Below are positions 7,760-16,232 of a DNA stretch of 64,000 nucleotides, piece by piece. Both the position numbers and the translations under genes were made by a program. The notes beneath the pieces are model-generated. The model was not told the origin of the DNA and did not search any database. It worked only from the letters and a program-made list of their open reading frames with translations. The first letter of the stretch is position 1. Each line of letters begins with the position of its first letter. This DNA is from Ruficoccus sp. ZRK36 (GTDB lineage Bacteria; Verrucomicrobiota; Verrucomicrobiia; Opitutales; Cerasicoccaceae): contig NZ_CP080649.1 of the NCBI RefSeq assembly GCF_019603315.1, positions 2,242,176 to 2,306,175 of the forward strand. Reading direction: 5' to 3'.

Positions 7760-8953
7760 ATGCTCATTGATAACCATACCCTGATACCCTTCGCCCCTGA
7801 CTGGCTGTTCGCCATCAACCACCGGCAGGCGCACCGCTCGTCGGTGGCCGAGAGTGTGACCGGACTGGAGGAACGGGCTGCGTGGTTCACCCAGCCGCGC
7901 CGCAGCGGCAACTACACCATTACCACGGACACTGCCGCCCGCACTTTTGAAGTCGAGTCCGTCTTGCGGGCCGCACTGGAGTCGGCCAAGGCCGCCGCCC
8001 CCCGCTGGGGACGCGAGCAGATCGTCGCCCAGTCAGCAGGGAACACAATCACGCTCGAACGCAGCGCGGGTAATTTCAGCGCCGGGCAATGGGCCGGAAT
8101 CGCCCGGCCTCTGGGAGACATCACCGCTGCCGCCAAGATTGCTTCCGTCTCCGGCCCCGTGCTCACGCTGGAGGAAGCGCTCCCGTGTGAGGCGGGCGAC
8201 ATTCTTGTTCCCCTCGATCTGGGCCGTATCGAATCTGTGGATACAGAATTAATCGGAGGCAGCGGACGGGCCTTTGAAATCAGCGTCAAGGGGGCGACGC
8301 CGCTGGAAGCGGTCAGCGCAGAGTTTGTCTTCACGGAGACCGATACCAAAAGCAACTGGCTCTCAATTCTGGCGAACCTCTACTTCCTGTTCTTCATCGA
8401 TACATCAGGCAGCATGGATGCGGACGTGCCCAACGTCACTGCCGCCGCCAACGATTTAAAAGTGCTCCTGCGCGATATGATCTACGGCGGCGATCAAGAG
8501 AAGGCCGACCACTTCGTGCGTGTCCAGAGCTGGTCAAGCGAGCGCTGGCTGGACCGTCTAGCTTATCACGTTTCCGGCGAGGAAGCCGCTCGCTACGTCT
8601 CACTGGCCTTCATCAACGAGGCCAGCAGTGGTTACCACCGAGTGCCCCGCGTCCCGGAGAACGAGCCCACCAGTTCGTTCTCCACCGACTACAACAACTT
8701 TCAGACGGAGTATGCCCGCCGTGAGTTTTCCCGCTGCAAGGTGTATTCGGTCGATCCGACAGCCAGCAGTTGGGAGGACGATAACGAAGCCTTCAATGCG
8801 CACCTGGCCGCTGCCGTCACGGGCGCGGGCAACTACGCCGACCTCGGTCCGGCGCTGTCCACGCAGTATGTCCTCTACGAGGTGGGCATCCCTTCGGGAC
8901 GCACGGCGCAGACCTACCTTAACGACATTTTTACCCTCTTGGGCCTACGATGA
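7760..8953 (+). CDS. Distal tail protein with VWA-like domain
   Basis: A 397-residue protein directly after the tape measure gene. The N-terminal part (about residues 1-190) has the pattern of distal-tail/DUF2460-like proteins (ESVTGLEERAAWFTQPRRSG, followed by beta-rich sequence). At about residue 211 a von Willebrand factor A-like segment starts with FFIDTSGSMDAD, which contains the MIDAS motif D-x-S-x-S used to bind a divalent metal and ligand. The last 180 residues would complete a VWA fold. Its stop overlaps the next start by 4 bases. A VWA adhesion domain on a tail protein is unusual and could serve receptor binding; this is inferred from the motif. Confidence 0.65.
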   Translation: MLIDNHTLIPFAPDWLFAINHRQAHRSSVAESVTGLEERAAWFTQPRRSGNYTITTDTAARTFEVESVLRAALESAKAAAPRWGREQIVAQSAGNTITLERSAGNFSAGQWAGIARPLGDITAAAKIASVSGPVLTLEEALPCEAGDILVPLDLGRIESVDTELIGGSGRAFEISVKGATPLEAVSAEFVFTETDTKSNWLSILANLYFLFFIDTSGSMDADVPNVTAAANDLKVLLRDMIYGGDQEKADHFVRVQSWSSERWLDRLAYHVSGEEAARYVSLAFINEASSGYHRVPRVPENEPTSSFSTDYNNFQTEYARREFSRCKVYSVDPTASSWEDDNEAFNAHLAAAVTGAGNYADLGPALSTQYVLYEVGIPSGRTAQTYLNDIFTLLGLR

Positions 8954-10428
8954 ACTACCTTGATATACCGGTCTTTCCGCTGGTGGCCGACTTGGGGGAG
9001 TCGGTGCGCCGGACGCTCAACTACGAGCCGGAAGTCACCGACATCGGCTTCGGGGCGCACCCCGCTATGCCAGTGCAGGCCAATACACAGGAGCGCCTGC
9101 AAATCGTCACGGTGGCACCAGACGCCGATGCCCTCGATGCGGTGGAGGCGTTCTTCGCGGCTCGGAGCGGGCGCTTCAAGGCGTTCTGGCTGGCGACCGG
9201 CGCGGAGGATGTGACGGTACTGAGTGCGTCGGTGTCAGCCACCATGTTCATCGAAGCGTCCATCTTCTCCGACTGGTCGCACCTGAAAGGAAAACACCTC
9301 GTGTTCTGTTCGTTGGACGGCCAGTGCCTGTTTCGGAAAGTCCTGCTCGTCGAAGCGACTGCCTTTGCCACGCGTTCTCAAGTCACGCTCGATGAAGCTT
9401 TGCCCGCGAACGCCGACTGCTGGCAGGTCTCACGCCTGCTCCTAGTACGCCTTTCCAGCGACGAGATCAAGTATGACTTCGAGGCCGATAACCACGCCCG
9501 CATCCGCTTCACCGGCATCGAACTGCCCGAGGAGTATACCGCCCCCAACGCGCTCGCCACCCGCCGTCCCGTCTATCTCTACCGCATCACCCGCCGTTAC
9601 GGGGTGCGCGATATTTACTCGCTCCACCTCACGAGCCACGACACACCGGTCAACAGCGGCGTCACCTGGCACCCGGTCCCCATCGACCACAGCGGCCTGT
9701 CCGTCTCGACCGAGGGCGACACCGACAAGCTGAACCTCGAACTCTTCGCCTGGGAGGGGAATCCCTTCGAGGACTGGCTGCCCATCCATATCGGCCAGCC
9801 TACCAGTGTCGTCTTGAGCCTCGCCCACGTCGATGAAGCTACCGGCCTCGTGCTGGAGGCCCCGGTCATTCTGTTCCGGGGCATCATCGAATCCGTCACC
9901 CGGCAGGGCTACACCCTCAAGGCCAAGTCGGTCAGCCCGCTCTCCTACGGCGAAAAGCGTGTCCCGCGCTTCTTCCTCCAAACCCGTTGCAACTACCAAC
10001 TCTTCGACGGTTCCACCTGCCGTGTGCCCTCGGCCACTTATCGGCTGAGTGGCACCATCGAGGCCATCGACACGGATGGCGGGAGTATCGACTTCGAGTC
10101 CGCCACCCTCGTGGACAAGGCCGCAGACTGGCTACCGGGCGGCTATATCGAAATCGGCACCGCCCCGCAGGTCGAGGTCCGTACCATCCGTTACGCAGAA
10201 ATCCTCTCCGCGACTCGCCACCGGCTCTACCTGAACGCTTCCCTGCGCATTTCACAAACCGGGGACGCCTGTTCGGCCTGGCCCGGTTGCGACCGCACCC
10301 CCGATTGCTGCAAGCAGCGCTTTGACAACTTCGTCAATTACGGCGGGCACCCGTTCATCCCCTACGAAAACCCGACCCTCATGGCCATGCCCCTCGCCAA
10401 CACGGCCTCCGGCGGCGGCAAGAAATGA
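8950..10428 (+). CDS. Phage minor tail protein, DUF2163/BR0599 family
   Basis: A 492-residue protein. The N-terminal ~140 residues look like a DUF2460-type distal tail segment (AVEAFFAARSGRFKAFW). The remainder matches the DUF2163/phage BR0599 family: a beta-rich core, a FRGIIESV segment, and the C-terminal Cys-rich signature RCNYQLFDGSTCRV ... CSAWPGCDRTPDCCKQRF followed by NYGGHPFIP. In RcGTA and related phages this protein lies in the baseplate/distal tail between the Dit-like protein and the NlpC/P60 peptidase, the same order as here. It overlaps the preceding gene (ATGA), which supports one operon. It appears to fuse two functions that RcGTA encodes in separate genes. Confidence 0.85.
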   Translation: MNYLDIPVFPLVADLGESVRRTLNYEPEVTDIGFGAHPAMPVQANTQERLQIVTVAPDADALDAVEAFFAARSGRFKAFWLATGAEDVTVLSASVSATMFIEASIFSDWSHLKGKHLVFCSLDGQCLFRKVLLVEATAFATRSQVTLDEALPANADCWQVSRLLLVRLSSDEIKYDFEADNHARIRFTGIELPEEYTAPNALATRRPVYLYRITRRYGVRDIYSLHLTSHDTPVNSGVTWHPVPIDHSGLSVSTEGDTDKLNLELFAWEGNPFEDWLPIHIGQPTSVVLSLAHVDEATGLVLEAPVILFRGIIESVTRQGYTLKAKSVSPLSYGEKRVPRFFLQTRCNYQLFDGSTCRVPSATYRLSGTIEAIDTDGGSIDFESATLVDKAADWLPGGYIEIGTAPQVEVRTIRYAEILSATRHRLYLNASLRISQTGDACSAWPGCDRTPDCCKQRFDNFVNYGGHPFIPYENPTLMAMPLANTASGGGKK

Positions 10429-10501
10429 AGCTGAGCCAGCTTCACCGCATTCATGGGGGCGATGCCCCCATCGGTGCTGCGCACCTGCCCCCTTTATCAC
10501 T

Positions 10502-10957
10502 ATGAAGCCATTCTTCAAGAATCCCGAGAGAGTTCGCCAGTTGGAAGCGGAAGCCCGGCGCTGGATCGGCACGCCCTTCGTGCCGTTCCAGGGTGTGTGC
10601 CAGGGAGGTTGCGATTGCGTGCATCTTGTGCATCAACTGGCCACCGCCTGCGGCTTTCCCCACGAGTTGAAGCCGCCGCGCTACACGCTGGACGCGACCG
10701 CTCACCGGGAGGATTCGCAACTTCGGGAGTATTTGGAGAGCATCTCCAACTGTGTCCGGTTGGATGATGGCACGCGCCTTATGCCCGGCGATCTGGTGAC
10801 GTTCATCATGGGCCGTGCCCCACATCACCTCGGGATGCTGGTTACGCCACCGGTATTCATTCATTCGATACGCGGGTTGGGAACCACCTTCGGCCAGTTG
10901 GACGATCCGACCTATGCCCGGCGTCAAGACGCCGTTTACCGCCTGATGCAGTCATGA
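10502..10957 (+). CDS. NlpC/P60-family cell-wall peptidase of tail tip
   Basis: A 151-residue protein. The ATG at 10502 is chosen because the upstream extension of the frame reads as a shadow of the previous gene. The NlpC/P60 core is visible: an aromatic N-terminal WIGTPFV segment, the catalytic Cys within GGCDCVHL (residue 39 most likely), and a downstream His in APHHLGML. These enzymes cleave peptidoglycan stem peptides and in tails help penetrate the wall during DNA injection. The gene overlaps the hub gene by 4 bases (ATGA). The phage-type order DUF2163, NlpC, hub is conserved in lambdoid phages and GTAs. Confidence 0.88.
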   Translation: MKPFFKNPERVRQLEAEARRWIGTPFVPFQGVCQGGCDCVHLVHQLATACGFPHELKPPRYTLDATAHREDSQLREYLESISNCVRLDDGTRLMPGDLVTFIMGRAPHHLGMLVTPPVFIHSIRGLGTTFGQLDDPTYARRQDAVYRLMQS

Positions 10958-12921
10958 GCTTTTTGTTTCGCAGCACGCAGGCGGTACCCGCGCCGGTCCA
11001 GAGCCTGACCAACGTGCAGGCCGAGCGCGTCGCCACCAACGAAGAGGCCCGTCCGCTCCCGTGGGCGGCGGGCACCGTGCGCTTGAGCCTGACGTGGATC
11101 ACGCCCGCCATTAATCCGCAGGCCATTCCCATCACCACCACCTATCAAAGTGGCAAGAATAGCACGTCCACCGCTACGGTGGGCTACACCTATCAGGCGG
11201 GGTTGGCCGGGGCGATTTGCAGCGGGCCAGTCGATACGCTTCACGCCATCTACATCGACACGGTGAAGGTCTGGGAAGGCCCCCTTACCGCTGTGGCCGG
11301 ACAGTTCGCGTTCATCACGCTGCCCAATTACGGGCAGGCCCGGTTCTATTGGGGCAGTGACAGCCAGTTGGCCGATTCGCTGCTGGAACCGCTGGGCCAT
11401 CCGGCCTACCGGGGGCAGTGCTATGTCGTCTTCGATCCGCTTATCTTTGGACGCGACCGAACGTCCGCCCCGCAGGTAGAGTTCGTGGTCTCGCGCCGCA
11501 CGGTGATTCCGGGCTACGCCAACCCGGACCTTTCCGGGGATGTGTGCCCCATTCACGCCGCTATCGAACTGGCCACCCACCCGCGCTACGGCCTTGGCAT
11601 CTACCTGTCCGACTTCGACGGCAGCGGCGAGGAAACGTCCGCCAAACTGGTGGAGGCTGACATGGGTATCTCGCCGCTCATCAACAACGCCCAATCCCTT
11701 CCGCAGTCCCTCGCGGAGATGCTGGGGTACTTCGACGGCTTCCTTTACCAGAAAAACGGCAAGTACCGCTTCGGTTCGGCCTCGCTGCCGGTGGACTTTT
11801 CCGGGGCTCCCATCATCGACACCGCCGACCAGACCGATTTTCCCGAAATCGACACGGACGCCTTTAGCCAGGTGAGCAGTGAGACACGCCTTGTCTATAC
11901 CGACCGCGAGCGGGAGTTCAAAGAATCGGTCGCCATCCATCACGATGCTGCCGCGCATGCCCTCAACGGCACACAGGAACCGGTCACGTTTCAGCGGCGC
12001 TGGATCACCCGGCAAAGCGTGGCCAACGCCCAGGTCGCCAAAGCGGGACGCCGGGCCGCGCTGCCCGAGGTCGGCGGCAAGGTCATGGTGCATTACTCAA
12101 AGGGCATCGGGCTCAATCCCGGCGACCCGATCCGGCTGCGCCCCTTCCCGCAGGCAAACTACCTGCTCAACTGCCGGGTGACGGGCATTGCCCACAGGCG
12201 CAGCGACGATGCCGAACTGGAGCTTCAGTTCGTGCTCGATGTGGCGAACCAAGTCTCCGGCGTCACGCCCGCCCCCTACACGCCGCCCGAACAGCCGACC
12301 TACGACGCCGACCCGATGCCCTTCGAGGCTGTGTTCATCCTGCCCGCCGCTTTGTCTGGAGTAGCGGAACCAGAGTTGGCTCTCGCACACCTCGGGGTGC
12401 GGGCGCACAGCCTCATCACCGGCTACAACGTTTTTCATTCTGCCGACGACCTGAACTACGCCTTCCTCTCACAGGCACGGTTCTTCGCCGTCACCGGCAC
12501 GCTGACGGCCGAGTTACCCGAAGACGGGGTAGATGCCGTGATCGACGCACACGCCGTTGACCGGGCCACGCTGGCCACGCAGACCCCGGAACAGGCCGAT
12601 GCTGACGCCATGCTCCTGTTTCTCGGTGATGAACTTCTTTCCGTCGAAGGCTATGTGGTGAATGCGGACGGAACCGTGTCTCTGACCAACCTGCGGCGGG
12701 GGCGCTTCGGTACACTGGCGGCGGATCACGAGGCGGGGGAGCAGGCGTTTCTCATCCGCCGTGAGCACCTGCACGTGCTGCGCAAGGACGCCTTTGTTCA
12801 GGGCAGCACGCATTACTTTAAAAGCACCTCCTACACTATCGCCAAGGAACAGGACATCGCCACCGCCCCTGTAATACAATTGGAGATCCCTGAGCCCGAG
12901 CCGGAGGAACCGGAGGAGTGA
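10954..12921 (+). CDS. Tail tip/hub (host specificity-like) protein
   Basis: A 655-residue soluble protein following the NlpC/P60 peptidase, the slot of lambda gpJ or the RcGTA 'megatron' hub protein. The N-terminal portion reads like a phage tail-tip protein (PWAAGTVRLSLTWITPAINP, a YTYQAGLAGAICSGPVDTL block and a VFDPLIFGRD segment). Mid-protein AEMLGYFDGFLYQKNGKYRF resembles the hub domain of gpJ-like proteins. The C-terminus is acidic and ends in a Pro/Glu repeat tail. It is shorter than gpJ (1132 residues) or the RcGTA hub (about 1300), so extra receptor-binding domains may be missing or encoded elsewhere. Confidence 0.8.
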   Translation: MSFLFRSTQAVPAPVQSLTNVQAERVATNEEARPLPWAAGTVRLSLTWITPAINPQAIPITTTYQSGKNSTSTATVGYTYQAGLAGAICSGPVDTLHAIYIDTVKVWEGPLTAVAGQFAFITLPNYGQARFYWGSDSQLADSLLEPLGHPAYRGQCYVVFDPLIFGRDRTSAPQVEFVVSRRTVIPGYANPDLSGDVCPIHAAIELATHPRYGLGIYLSDFDGSGEETSAKLVEADMGISPLINNAQSLPQSLAEMLGYFDGFLYQKNGKYRFGSASLPVDFSGAPIIDTADQTDFPEIDTDAFSQVSSETRLVYTDREREFKESVAIHHDAAAHALNGTQEPVTFQRRWITRQSVANAQVAKAGRRAALPEVGGKVMVHYSKGIGLNPGDPIRLRPFPQANYLLNCRVTGIAHRRSDDAELELQFVLDVANQVSGVTPAPYTPPEQPTYDADPMPFEAVFILPAALSGVAEPELALAHLGVRAHSLITGYNVFHSADDLNYAFLSQARFFAVTGTLTAELPEDGVDAVIDAHAVDRATLATQTPEQADADAMLLFLGDELLSVEGYVVNADGTVSLTNLRRGRFGTLAADHEAGEQAFLIRREHLHVLRKDAFVQGSTHYFKSTSYTIAKEQDIATAPVIQLEIPEPEPEEPEE

Positions 12922-12941
12922 GTTGACAACAGACGGTAGGC

Positions 12942-13406
12942 ATGGACCCTATCATCACGGAAATGGCGGCAAGCGCCGTCGCAGGCGGACTCTTTCAGGG
13001 AGTCTCGGAAGTCTTCAAGCTCGGTCAGGGCTTCATCACCACGCTGCGCGACGTGGCGATTTCCAATAACGAACAGGCCCGCAAGAACGCGGAACTGGAC
13101 AATGCGAACGCCAACGCCGCCTCCAAGCGCACCCAGCCCTGGCTCACCGCTACGCTGGCCATCATCGTGATCGTGGCGGCGTTCATATTGCCTTTCATCG
13201 CGGGTTGGATCGACATGCCGACCCAGATCGTCAGCGACGAGGAACCGTTCTCCATGCTCTGGGGCCTGATTACCTTCGGGGGCGGCAAGATCGTCACGCA
13301 GGCCCAGGGCTTCGTCCAGGGACCGGAGTTCTGGAGCACCGTCCGCATGGTCGCCGGTTTTGTCTTCGGCGTGAAGGCCGTCTCCACCGGCAGTCGGTTG
13401 TTTTGA
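12942..13406 (+). CDS. Holin-like membrane protein (GTA_holin_3TM type)
   Basis: A 154-residue protein with an amphipathic N-terminus, a charged middle segment (NEQARKNAELDNANANAASK), then a strong transmembrane helix after TQPWLTA (LAIIVIVAAFILPFIAGW) and one or two weaker hydrophobic segments toward the C-terminus. This layout, with a conserved RPWL-like motif before the first helix, is typical of the three-TM holins encoded with gene transfer agents and some prophages. It is the last gene of the tail module, 20 bases after the hub gene. No endolysin gene follows, so lysis function is only inferred. Confidence 0.65.
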   Translation: MDPIITEMAASAVAGGLFQGVSEVFKLGQGFITTLRDVAISNNEQARKNAELDNANANAASKRTQPWLTATLAIIVIVAAFILPFIAGWIDMPTQIVSDEEPFSMLWGLITFGGGKIVTQAQGFVQGPEFWSTVRMVAGFVFGVKAVSTGSRLF

Positions 13407-13839
13407 ACGGCTGCCGGTTACAATTCTGCAAATAGACGACCGCTTATTGGCTCATGGGCCAAGGAACGATGAAGCCCGAAAAAATCCTCTCGCCGGGCAA
13501 AAAAATGGCGTTTATCGGTGGGCTGAAACGCAGGTCTTTCAAGTGCTCACGTATGCGGTGAGTGCCCATTCCGTCAAGGATTTACGCGGAAGGGGATGGT
13601 GAAAACGGCAGGAGATTTACGCCCCGTTGAGATCGGGAAAACTCATCGTTGCAAACTTGTAACGTACTTCGACTAGTAAGTGTAGGTCCATTTCGGTGTC
13701 TCTTAGGTATAGTCCTGCGTATTGTTTTTCGGATTTCTGATTCGGAAAATCATGCGGGGGCTATGTACGGGACGACTTCGGCCAGAGGGCGGAGCCGTTT
13801 TCATGCATTGATAAATCAAAACCTTTACCGCACACGACT
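13407..13839 (+). other. 433-bp intergenic region between tail module and exbB operon
   Basis: No convincing gene is seen. A possible 35-codon peptide from 13454 has no support. The region carries a GCCCG/CGGGC stem near 13470-13500 without a T-run, the 33-bp ECF-type box at 13671-13703, and then about 130 bases of leader ahead of the exbB start. It marks the boundary between the phage-like module and the TonB locus. Confidence 0.6.
13671..13703 (+). promoter_or_regulatory. Putative ECF-sigma promoter box, copy 1 (exbB operon)
   Basis: The box reads GACTAGTAAGTG, then a variable 7-base core, then ATTTCGGTGTCTCT. Two other copies in the window lie upstream of the second beta-helix gene and of fecR, always in the direction of the gene. 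Two conserved blocks about 16 bases apart fit the -35/-10 layout of an ECF sigma promoter (TAAGTG and TGTCTC as cores). The box lies about 137 bases upstream of the exbB start. Confidence 0.6.
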
Positions 13840-14571
13840 ATGATACCGAATCTATCACTCGCATTTCTGATGGGGCAGAGCCCGATGGAGTTGTTCACGC
13901 ACGGGGGGCCGATCATGTGGCCGATCCTCGCCTTGTCCTTCATCGCCGTGACGGTGGTGATCGAACGCACGCTGTTTTTGCTACGCGAGAACAAGCGCCG
14001 CCAGCCGGAAGTGGTGGAGCAAATCCTTGAGCAGATTGAGGCCAGGAACGTGGACAAGGCTGTCGAGTTGAGCGGCAGCACTCGCGACTACATCGCCCGC
14101 ATCCTGCACTACGCGCTGACCAACCGCGAACACTCGCTCAACAATGCTTTCACCCGCGCCGCCGACAAGGAACTGACGCGCTTCCAGCAAGGCATGGCCG
14201 TGCTGGACACCTGCATCACGGCGGCCCCGCTGCTGGGCCTGCTGGGGACCATTGTCGGGATGATGGGAACCTTCGCCTCGCTCGGCGGGGGCGACATTTC
14301 CGGCAACACCGGGGCGATCACCGGGGGCGTGGGCGAGGCCCTCATCGCGACGGCCTGCGGCCTCGGGATCGCCTTGATCGGCCTGTTACCATACAACATC
14401 CTGAACGCCCGCATCGAGCAGGTGAAGCACGACATCACCGATGTGTACTCGGCGCTGGAACTGCTGATCAAGAAAAACAAGGGCAAGTCCAATGCCCCCC
14501 ACGCGCACAATAGCGAGTCCGTGAGGGAACGGTTCCCCGAGGGCTTTGAGCCGCAGCCTGATCCGGCCTGA
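13840..14571 (+). CDS. exbB: MotA/TolQ/ExbB proton channel
   Basis: A 243-residue inner-membrane protein with three transmembrane helices, at about residues 24-45 (PIMWPILALSFIAVTVVI), 125-150 (AAPLLGLLGTIVGMMGTFASL) and 165-190 (GEALIATACGLGIALIGLLPY). The second and third carry the ExbB/TolQ family signature around the pore. With ExbD it converts the proton-motive force into TonB movement. It is the first gene after the ECF-type box and heads an operon with two exbD genes, tonB and a TonB-dependent receptor. The context makes ExbB more likely than TolQ or MotA. The C-terminal 25 residues are a charged tail. Confidence 0.9.
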   Translation: MIPNLSLAFLMGQSPMELFTHGGPIMWPILALSFIAVTVVIERTLFLLRENKRRQPEVVEQILEQIEARNVDKAVELSGSTRDYIARILHYALTNREHSLNNAFTRAADKELTRFQQGMAVLDTCITAAPLLGLLGTIVGMMGTFASLGGGDISGNTGAITGGVGEALIATACGLGIALIGLLPYNILNARIEQVKHDITDVYSALELLIKKNKGKSNAPHAHNSESVRERFPEGFEPQPDPA

Positions 14572-14619
14572 GTAGCCTCCCGCCATCCACCGTTCAACCC
14601 ATAAGCCCCAGCCGCTGCT

Positions 14620-15045
14620 ATGGACGAACCCGTTCAGGTCTTTGCCGCCTCTCCCCCGAAGCGCGCCCGCATTGAGATTATCCCGTTGATCGACGTGATT
14701 TTCTTCCTGCTGGCGACCTTCATCCTGTTCACCCTCTCGCTGCAAAAAAGCGGCGGGCTCCCGGTGTCGCTGCCAAAGGCCGATTCGGGCGAGGGGCGCA
14801 TTGCCGAGGATGCTGTCACCGTCACCCTGACCAGGGAGGGCACGCTGGCCTGGGACAAGGAGCCGGTCACTCTCGATGAGTTCATTGCTCGCTTGCAGGC
14901 GTACAAGGCGATTGAGCCAGACCCGAAAATCCTGCTCAACGGCGACGAGGACGCCTCCTTTGTGCAGGCCCGCTATGTGATTGACGAAATCCGCAAGGCC
15001 GGGGTGAACAAGATTCTCTTCGAGACCAAGCTCAAGCCCAAATAA
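14620..15045 (+). CDS. exbD: ExbD/TolR biopolymer transport protein, copy 1
   Basis: A 141-residue protein with a short cytoplasmic N-terminus, one transmembrane helix (about residues 22-43, IIPLIDVIFFLLATFILFTLSL) holding the family Asp in the LIDVIFFLL motif (the proton-carrying residue), and a periplasmic domain. It lies 48 bases after exbB. A second, different exbD follows at once; the two share the KKARIEIIPLIDVIFFLLATF-type membrane region but differ in the periplasmic domain. Dual ExbD genes suggest a heteromeric motor. Confidence 0.9.
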   Translation: MDEPVQVFAASPPKRARIEIIPLIDVIFFLLATFILFTLSLQKSGGLPVSLPKADSGEGRIAEDAVTVTLTREGTLAWDKEPVTLDEFIARLQAYKAIEPDPKILLNGDEDASFVQARYVIDEIRKAGVNKILFETKLKPK

Positions 15046-15090
15046 CCGGACCCGCGCCACCCGTATCCACTTTTCGCTACACGCTACGCT

Positions 15091-15522
15091 ATGACACCCG
15101 CTTTTTCAGAGCCGTCCAAAAAGAAAGCCCGCATCGAGATCATTCCGCTGATCGACGTGATCTTCTTTTTGCTGGCGACGTTCATCCTGTTCACGCTCTC
15201 GCTGGACAAGCTCCAGACGGTACCGGTGGACCTGCCGCAGGTTTCGCCCAACGCCAGCGCCGAAGCGCCCAAGGACGACGAGATCGTCGTCTTGCAGGTT
15301 TCCGAGGGCGGCACGGCCTACTGGAACCGTGAACTGATTGCAGCGGCGGAAATCCCGGCCCGCCTGACGAACTACAAGAACAGCGCCGAGGTGCCGACCG
15401 TGCTCATCTCCAGCGACACGCTGGCCCGCTACGGCGACGTGATTGGCGTGCTTGATCAGGTACGGCTGGCGGGCATCGAACGCATCTCCATCGAGACTAT
15501 TGACCGGCCCGCTGGCCGCTGA
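15091..15522 (+). CDS. exbD: ExbD/TolR biopolymer transport protein, copy 2
   Basis: A 143-residue paralogue of the preceding exbD with the same membrane helix and Asp motif (PLIDVIFFLLATF) and a periplasmic domain that starts TVPVDLPQVSPNA. The periplasmic sequences of the two copies are only loosely similar, which argues for an old duplication and distinct roles rather than redundancy. It lies 45 bases after copy 1 and 5 bases before tonB, so it is part of the same transcript. Confidence 0.9.
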   Translation: MTPAFSEPSKKKARIEIIPLIDVIFFLLATFILFTLSLDKLQTVPVDLPQVSPNASAEAPKDDEIVVLQVSEGGTAYWNRELIAAAEIPARLTNYKNSAEVPTVLISSDTLARYGDVIGVLDQVRLAGIERISIETIDRPAGR

Positions 15523-15527
15523 CCGCC

Positions 15528-16223
15528 ATGAGACGCCTGTTTCCCTTTTTACGTTTCGATTTGATTCTGGCCGCCGTGTTGTCGCTGCTCATCCACAGCG
15601 GTATCGCGCTGGGCGGTGAGTGGCTGAAAGCCGCCCCGGCCCCGCCCGAGACGGAGCCAGAGTCCGACCCCATCGAGGTCATGATCCAGCCGGTGATCGA
15701 ACCGGACGAGGTCGTCGTGACCGACATCGAAATGACTGAGAGCGCCGGGGCCGAGGAGTCCGCCGAACCGGCCCCGCCCATGCAGGCGGACATGCCCAGC
15801 GTGCAGATTGACTCGCCTTTCGTGCAGCAGATGCAGCCTCCGCCTCCGCAGGGCCTGAGCGCCGACGCCGCCGGGGCCATCCGCATCCCCACCACCACGA
15901 CACGGGCGGGTCTGCAAAAGCGCAGTGCGCAGTTGTTTGACCTGTCCGACCTCGACCAGCCGCCCGTGCCGACTTTCCGCAGTCGCCCGGTCCACCCCTA
16001 CGAACTGCGCCGCGACGGCATTGAGGGCAAGGTGCTGGTGGAGTTTTCCGTGGACAGTGGCGGGGACGTGATCGACGCGCACGCGGTCAAATCCAGCCGC
16101 CGCGAGTTTGAGAGCCCAGCCGTTCAGGCCGTGCTCAAGTGGAAGTTCCGGCCCGGCAAGAAGGGCGGTGTCCCGGTCGGCACGCAGCGCATCCAAGTGT
16201 GGATCAACTTCAACCTCAACTAG
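15528..16223 (+). CDS. tonB: TonB energy-transducing protein
   Basis: A 231-residue protein with an N-terminal membrane anchor (about residues 8-28, LRFDLILAAVLSLLIHSGIAL, with the His in the helix as in classical TonB). A Pro/Glu-rich periplasmic linker follows (about 35-110). The C-terminal TonB domain (about 145-231) includes RPVHPYELRRDGIEGKVLV, VDSGGDVIDAHAVKSS and LKWKFRPGKKGG. The last domain contacts the TonB box of outer-membrane receptors. It lies directly behind the two exbD genes and upstream of the TonB-dependent receptor in the same operon, so this TonB is probably dedicated to that receptor. Confidence 0.93.
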   Translation: MRRLFPFLRFDLILAAVLSLLIHSGIALGGEWLKAAPAPPETEPESDPIEVMIQPVIEPDEVVVTDIEMTESAGAEESAEPAPPMQADMPSVQIDSPFVQQMQPPPPQGLSADAAGAIRIPTTTTRAGLQKRSAQLFDLSDLDQPPVPTFRSRPVHPYELRRDGIEGKVLVEFSVDSGGDVIDAHAVKSSRREFESPAVQAVLKWKFRPGKKGGVPVGTQRIQVWINFNLN

Positions 16224-16232
16224 CTCGACGCC

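Noticed and set aside
13454-13561. 35-codon peptide starting MGQGTMKPEK in the exbB upstream region
   Set aside because: Too short, no conserved motif and no operon context.
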